Assembly: GCF_030272615.1 (NCBI RefSeq)
Contig: NC_081407.1
Coordinates: 145,456,897 to 145,520,896 of the forward strand
Length of the DNA stretch: 64,000 nucleotides
Direction: 5' to 3'
Source of the DNA: Cryptomeria japonica
Lineage: Eukaryota > Streptophyta > Pinopsida > Cupressales > Cupressaceae
Each line of letters opens with the position of its first letter. Position 1 is the first letter of the stretch. Under the pieces are notes generated by a model, which saw only the letters and a list, made by a program, of their open reading frames with translations, was not told the origin of the DNA and made no database searches. Positions 58,353 through 64,000 of this stretch are shown one piece after another. A program made the translations under genes and the position numbers.

Positions 58353-60067
58353 AAAAAGTAGAGAATCCAAAAACAATGAAAAAGCAGAAAAATAAAAAAA
58401 CAGTGGAAAATCAAAAAATACAAAAATCGTGGAAAATCAGAAAATACAAAAACAGTGAAAACAGAGAAAAAAAATCAAATATGAGAAAAAGTGCAATAAA
58501 AATAGATGGTGAAAACCTAGCAACAGGCGCTATCTATTAGCTAGATTTTCTTTCTATTAGTTTATGCATCCTTATGCTTGCATTCATTTTCCATTAGTGT
58601 TGTTCATATCCATAATAAGCCTTTGTACATACGCAGGCATCATAGCTGGTTTCTCACCATGGTTTGGATCATTGGGTATATCATAATGAATTTGTTTCTA
58701 GGCTTGGGGCACAATCTTCCACCTAGCTGGGGGCAAAATTTTTGATCGTTTTGAGCTTAATCAAATAGGTAGAATAATAGCTAGGCAACTCTTGTCAAGT
58801 GAAACTGAGACACATCGAGCATCGAACTGAAGATCAAATTGTCAACCATCAAACTATCACATGTCAGTCTTAGCACATCACACACTTTTCAATGGATGAT
58901 ATCTTTTGGATAACACTTTTAACACTTTGGTTAAACTTTTATATCTTGATTTTCACTATCATGATTTCTGAGTGACTCCAGGATGTCTTTGACTAGAGGA
59001 ACAAGGAAGGAACATGATATTTTTCTTGTATGTTGTCTGTAAATTAATCATTAATATGTGAAAATTTGTATTAGGACACGATCATCAGAGTATCATTGAA
59101 GATATTTCTGATTTTCATATAGAAATGGTTAATACTGCCTGTTTTACGCAAGCAACACTTAGGTCATCTTGGTTCAATTATACCTCGATGATTGTGCTAA
59201 CTTGCAATATCAAAATCTAGGAAAGTAGTGCTTAGGTCATCATGGTTCAATTATACCATCGATGTTTTCACTCACTTCCCACATTTTAAAAATCTCAATG
59301 ATGACACAACACAATAACCCAGTGACTGGTCTGATTATAGCTTTGCATTTGCATTTCATTCTTGCATAGGATCACACAAGCTCATCTTATCCAAAGCCAA
59401 ATCTATCGCAGGAATCATCAATGTATAATCATTGGTGTATACACAATCAGAATGATGACTCATCTCTCTCCAAATGTTGTCAACCCAAAGAGAATCTTAT
59501 GCTACTCCCTCAAATGTTCCACCATCAACGCATCTAAATCTTCTTGCAACTTGATATAACCAAAATGTCAGTTCTTTATCCAATCAATCTTATCAATTTT
59601 ATCAATCTATCTCATCTAATCCATCCTATCATGTCTTATACAGGATGTATCTTTCCTGAAACCAGACATTTTGATCAAGTCTTATACATGATATATCATT
59701 CTTGAAACTAGACACTTTGATCATCTTTGTCTTATACAGGAGGTGTCATTCCTGAAACCAGACTAGATCTCGATCTTCTCAATCTTATCAATCAAACTTT
59801 ATCAATCATTGCATCTAGGACCACATCATCGTGATCAAAGAACTCACACTTTCATCAATCAACATTGAGGAAATCACATCATTTCTAATCAAGAAATCAA
59901 TTTTGCAAAGCTTCAAACACTCCAACAATCAATTATCTCAATTGATCTCCCAAGGGGTCATCATTGTATCGCAATTTATCAATCAATGTCTGGGGCATCC
60001 TATCAAACCAATAATATCTTAAAAATGATATTATTCTTTGAATCAGTGCATCATCACACCTCGCTTC
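58353..60067 (+). other. T2 3' non-coding region
   Basis: It holds an A-rich stretch (58370-58500), GATGGTGAAAACCT at 58506, and the duplicated 'TTAGGTCATC..GGTTCAATTATACC' motif at 59155-59270. From 59640 to 59770 there are two or three versions of 'TCTTATACAGGATGT...CCTGAAACCAGAC'. No ORF with a domain was found. Confidence 0.6.
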
Positions 60068-60081
60068 AAAGAGGGGCAAAA
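60068..60081 (+). promoter_or_regulatory. T2 polypurine tract
   Basis: AAAGAGGGGCAAAA next to the 3' LTR. Confidence 0.8.
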
Positions 60082-61188
60082 TATATACACCTCTAAATGG
60101 TCTGAAGATAATTAATTAAATAAGATATTATTTAATTAGTCCCCCTTTCCAATTTAATTGAATTCATTAGCAATTTGATTAAATTCTCCCATTCATCTAC
60201 TTATTAATAAATCTAAGGATTTATTTAATAGGTTCATCTCAATAGTCCCCTTTGATTAATTAATCTAAATTAATTAATCCTCCCCCATTTAATTCATTCT
60301 TCTAATCCCCTAATTAATTAAAACAAATCAATTTATGAGTTGTTAAAAGTTAATTAGCCTTTTCCTACTATTTGAATTTTTAAATTCAAATAACCCACAT
60401 GCCTCCTAAATTCTAAACACCTAACCCATTCCACCTAATCCTGGGTTTAACTAACCCTATCCTATCTTGCACATCCTAACCTCCTTATCCTAACCTTCTA
60501 TGGGGTGGATATTCTTCCCTTGAGACACATGACACTTATGCCACATGTCTCCTCCCTTGGACACTTGCCCTCTTATGAGCAAGTCTCTTTGACACTTGTC
60601 ACCATAGAGATGACAAGTGTCCCTCCCTCCAACCTCTTCTCCAATCTCCTCCAATTTCACCCTTGGTATCTCCAGACTCAATCTTGACCATTGATTCTTG
60701 CCACCTCACCCCTAGCCTTGGAGATCCTATAAATATGCCCCATTTTGGAGCACAAAGGATCCGATCTCATATCATTTTAGGCATTGTTATTATAGGCAAT
60801 TGCATCTTAGATCTAGTTTAATTTGATCATATTATAGCATAATTGTTGAATCATATAGCATAATCAATCTCTATTCTAGCTTACTTACATCATCATAGCT
60901 TAATCATGCATATCATTATCTTAATTAACCTCTTGGATCAATCTAGCATAATCAATCTGATCTAGCTTGCATATCATATCATTTTAAATCCTTCGTCTAG
61001 GAGTAGTCAAGTCACTGGGATTGCTTATCTAGATCTGGGAGCAAATCCACACTCACATCTCTTCGGACGCAATAGGCCGCTTTGTCATGGTTTACCTTTC
61101 ATTTTATTTCAATTTTCTAACCATGATTGTAATGATCTATTGAGTGTTTATGTTGCAGCTGCAAGTACCCTACTTCATACACATGACA
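60082..61188 (+). repeat. T2 3' LTR
   Basis: 1,107 bp, pairs with 51545-52639. The first dinucleotide is TA where the partner has TG. Confidence 0.92.
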
Positions 61189-61193
61189 ATATT
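61189..61193. repeat. target-site duplication ATATT of T2, right
   Basis: Matches 51540-51544. The flanking sequence resumes copy B of the segmental duplication (ATATTTAATCAG). Confidence 0.75.
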
Positions 61194-61214
61194 TAATCAG
61201 TTTTTTTAGAATTA

Positions 61215-61240
61215 TATATATATATATATACACACACACT
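61215..61240. repeat. (TA)n(CA)n microsatellite
   Basis: A run of TA units followed by CA units. Confidence 0.85.
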
Positions 61241-63480
61241 TGTTTTATGAGATTTATTTTTGAAAGAATATTTTTCTTGACATGCTTCTATTGTAATTTT
61301 TTAATGAGATCTCTTTTGTAGTTTTCTTTTACATGTTTATAGTGTCAATACTTTTGTTGGGTTTTTTTATTTAAATATATTTTTACCTCTTTATATGATC
61401 TTTTATAAAACAATAAAATAAACATTTGAAAACTCCAAATTTGATGGTTGTATATTTTTTTGCCATTTTTATGATGAAATGATTGAAAACCATTATAAAC
61501 TCGACAACATTTTACAACTTTTGAGCAACTTTTTGAAAGTGTGAGAACATCGGTGGTTAGGAAACTGATGGAGTGTTGGTTAGGATATATATGGCATATA
61601 AAATTCTCTATGAATGAATGTAAATGGGTTGGTGAATGACTTGAACAAGTTGGAATACATTGTGAAGACCTTTTTCCAGATTTATCTTGCATTTTCTCAA
61701 ATTTTGAGCAGCAGTCCGTACTTTATGGATTGATTTCATTACTATTATTTGATGTTTTCTTTGTACATGTATTTGTATTTCTCAGAAGGTATTTGAGTTA
61801 GTGTCTAGTGTAGGTTTGAAGTGAGTATTTGATTTTACATTGCTCTCGGCCTGAGCAAGGGTTTTAGAGCCCAAACATGGTTCCAACTTGAAGTCCTTTG
61901 AGTTTTGCTCAATAACCCTTGGGAATAGAGCCATGGAACCTTTGTATAGTGTAAATAAGATTTGTTTTGGTTTGGTAGTCATTGAAAGGCCATTTGACAT
62001 CATTTCCTAGGCGAGCTCAGTAGTTGCATATGCTTGCAGGGATGATCAATTATGCAGATGCCAAGTGTTTGGAATGAGTGAGAAAGGTGTGGTAGAGGCT
62101 ATGTGGAAGGTTGGAGGTGTGACAGACCAGGGAAGACATTAAACCCTTTGAAGAAGACCACAAAGTCCTAAAACCCTTCAAAAATGCCATTTTTGGGTTC
62201 CATACCTATACGGACAAACCTGATTTTCTCACCTGATGAATCTAAAAGTTCATCCAAAAGGGTACTCAGATCATAAAAGAGTTTTCTAGGGTATTTGAAA
62301 CATTTTTGAGTAATTCCACTAAAACCGGTCAGGTAGGGCTAATTGAGGCTCTAGGGCTACTAGGCCTAGAAAATAGGAGAAAGAGGGAGAGATGAAGAAA
62401 TGAATGAAAGTCAATTGAAAAACTAGTTGATTGGCATGGAAATACCCGAAGAAACACCTGTTACAACTCCTGCAAGCATATGTTAGAGGATTTCTAGTTT
62501 GAGGTTGGATTTACCCTTGTGAATCTCAACCATGCTTGAGCAGCGATTGAGCACAATTTGATTGGGAGCACTCCTAGAGAGTTTGAATGTTTTGGGTTTT
62601 TGAGTGATCAAATTAGAGTGAAAGGAGCCCAGTTACATATCACCCAACTTCCTATTGAGCAAGGATAGACTCTCTTTGAGGACCCCTCCCCATCACATAC
62701 AAACTAAATGCACATCCTTTATTACTTCCATGAAATTATACAATCCCAAGAACTCTCTTGTACAAAGTGAAAAACCAAAAGTCATCAAACTAGTTCTTTA
62801 ATAATTTCTCCATAGTCTCCCCTTTTGAAAAAGTCTCCCCCTTACAATGAAAAGCCTTGAATATATAGGCTTTGAGAAGGAATAACTACTTTGTAACCAA
62901 CTAGCCTAACTACAAAATGTAACTACTTACAATAACCACTTAAGATAACTACCATAAGCAAACACTTAGGATAACCACCTAGCATAATCACTTAGCATAA
63001 CTTCTTAAAATAACTACCCAAGTTATCACTTGTAATAACTACCCTTTAGAAGTCAAGTTAGGAGTTTCTTAGCTTTTATAAAGACATGCAAACAACAAGT
63101 GACATAAGTCACTTTTTCAAAAAGACAACTTTGAATTTCAAGTTCGATGAAAAGTCAATTCTTGAACCATGTTGAGGCACTTATCCATCTTCATCCACTT
63201 CATTTGATCTCGCAATCATTTTACCATCATAGCCATTTGATTCATATTCACAATTACATGCTATTTACTTAACATTCTTTTAAAACTGTTACCCTGCCTT
63301 GTGTAATCTTCTAACACTGATCTTAAGCTCCCCATATTCTTGAACAAATTGTGGACTTTAAACTTTATGCTCGCGGCTTCCACACTTGCGAGATGCATTT
63401 GACAAAATATCCATATATTAATCTTTGATAACTCCATAACCTGTTCCAAATCTTTTCTTGTTTTGACACGATGAAGAAGG
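61241..63480. other. unassigned non-coding stretch
   Basis: No domain-bearing ORF was found. Between about 62900 and 63050 a degenerate word of 11-13 nt (ATAACCACTTAG, ATAACTACCTA and similar) recurs roughly ten times. Other frames here are short and unrecognised. Parts may be old LTR fragments, which I cannot support. Confidence 0.4.
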
Positions 63481-63489
63481 ATGTTGGAA

Positions 63490-63990
63490 AAAATTATGGA
63501 ATTTAGCTATACACCATCCAATAGCATTTGCTTTAAAGTTTTGAATGTGCATATCTTACAATCATCGCTGTCATGAGATGACATCGATTTAAGGCGCTTT
63601 GTCAAGCAGTTCATCGTGCCTTGTTTATGGTTCCACATTTTGCAAACATGTCTAACATGACAGTCGTAACTTTGCACTTGTAACTTGCATTTGCTTAAAA
63701 CAAGTTTATAATGGTTTTCAATCATTTCATTTGGTACATTCTCTGCAAACATTTTAACACTGCATTCCATTCGATAACATCTCTTTGATGCATTTTATCA
63801 TATGGTTCAGGCCACTTTGGCTGTGATTCCACACTCGCATGCAGGTCTACCAAGATTCTCCAACTATAGTATCTCACAAAATTTTTCCTACGAAGATGAT
63901 TTCATGCATGACCATACGTTGTTGTGAAGACGTGAAGCGCACTGGAAAATGATTGGAGAACGCGACTCTACTCCTACAAATTGCATTTGT
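63490..63990 (-). pseudogene. PPR (PLS-type) pseudogene, minus strand
   Basis: Read on the minus strand across frames it gives LVDLHASVES, then DKMHQRDVIEWNAVL (about 63755-63800), then VMLDMFAKCGTINKARELLDKAP (ends VMLD and KAP, about 63590-63665). These match consecutive PPR landmarks 'VDMYAKCGSIE', 'DKMPQRDVVSWNAMI' and 'LLDMYAKCG-I-KARELFDKMP'. Frame changes and stops between the pieces make it non-functional. It probably continues beyond the window end. Confidence 0.7.
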
Positions 63991-64000
63991 TTGAAACTTT

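Larger units (their letters stand above)
51545..61188 (+). mobile_element. T2: Tat-lineage Gypsy element, internally deleted
   Basis: LTRs at 51545-52639 and 60082-61188 with an ATATT duplication outside. The right LTR begins TA instead of TG. The primer site and purine tract resemble those of T1. It keeps protease, linker, half of the second RNase H and integrase. Gag, reverse transcriptase and the first RNase H are absent. The 3' region is short and has no antisense PMD gene. It is a non-autonomous, decayed relative of T1. Confidence 0.92.

Noticed and set aside
61790-62700. Solo LTR or old retroelement fragment
   Set aside because: Phrasing looks retroelement-like but no TG/CA ends, target duplication or coding remnant could be shown.
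63261-63449. 62-codon minus-strand ORF as a PPR repeat
   Set aside because: It lies downstream of the PPR pseudogene and has a few suggestive residues, but no clear PPR landmark, so it was not included.

Overview
This window looks like nuclear DNA of a large, transposon-rich seed-plant genome, most likely a gymnosperm such as a conifer. The evidence is plant splice sites, one small EG45/plant-natriuretic-peptide-like gene, PPR pseudogene fragments, and long Tat-type Ty3/Gypsy and Copia elements with plant-style primer sites. The species is an inference from style; nothing in the sequence identifies it. Only one host gene looks intact (3.1-3.7 kb). Nearly everything else is nested or decayed mobile DNA.

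Layout. 0-1.4 kb: 3' end of a poly(A)-type retroposon carrying a coiled-coil ORF. 3.0-4.0 kb: two-exon EG45-domain gene with a TATA box. 5.6-13.9 kb: a PPR pseudogene split by a complete Copia element (5888-10919, minus) and by a 5'-truncated LINE (11092-13484, minus). The LINE has a perfect 13-bp target duplication and carries RNase H followed by an extra ORF. 13.9-19.8 kb: non-coding DNA with a 127-bp tandem duplication, a 170-bp near-perfect hairpin, a TTAGGG-like block, and two small unknown ORFs each followed by the same ~218-bp sequence. 19855-27640: a complete LTR element (minus) with gag and a protease-like domain only. 27.6-29.5 kb: a second, larger TTAGGG-like block. 30.1-30.7 kb: another PPR pseudogene.

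31.3-61.2 kb is a tandem duplication of about 0.9 kb in which each copy was hit by a different Tat-lineage Gypsy element. T1 (31740-50304, 18.6 kb, plus) has gag, protease, G-patch, RT, RNase H, a second RNase H and integrase. Between integrase and its 3' LTR lies an antisense gene with its own TATA box, first exon, 1.3-kb intron and plant-mobile-domain (PMD) exon. T2 (51545-61188, 9.6 kb, plus) is a shorter relative that has lost gag, RT and the first RNase H. 61.2-63.4 kb is unassigned, and 63.5-64.0 kb holds a minus-strand PPR pseudogene.

The most interesting material is the antisense spliced PMD gene in T1, the degenerate TAGCGCAT motif clustered in both the T1 leader and that gene's intron, the LINE family with an ORF downstream of RNase H (two divergent copies), and the gag-only element with a GGCGCC-containing motif repeated in LTR and leader. 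All open frames in the Tat and Copia elements are interrupted, mostly by TGA, so these copies look dead. The gag-only element has one stop in an otherwise open frame of about 1,118 codons.
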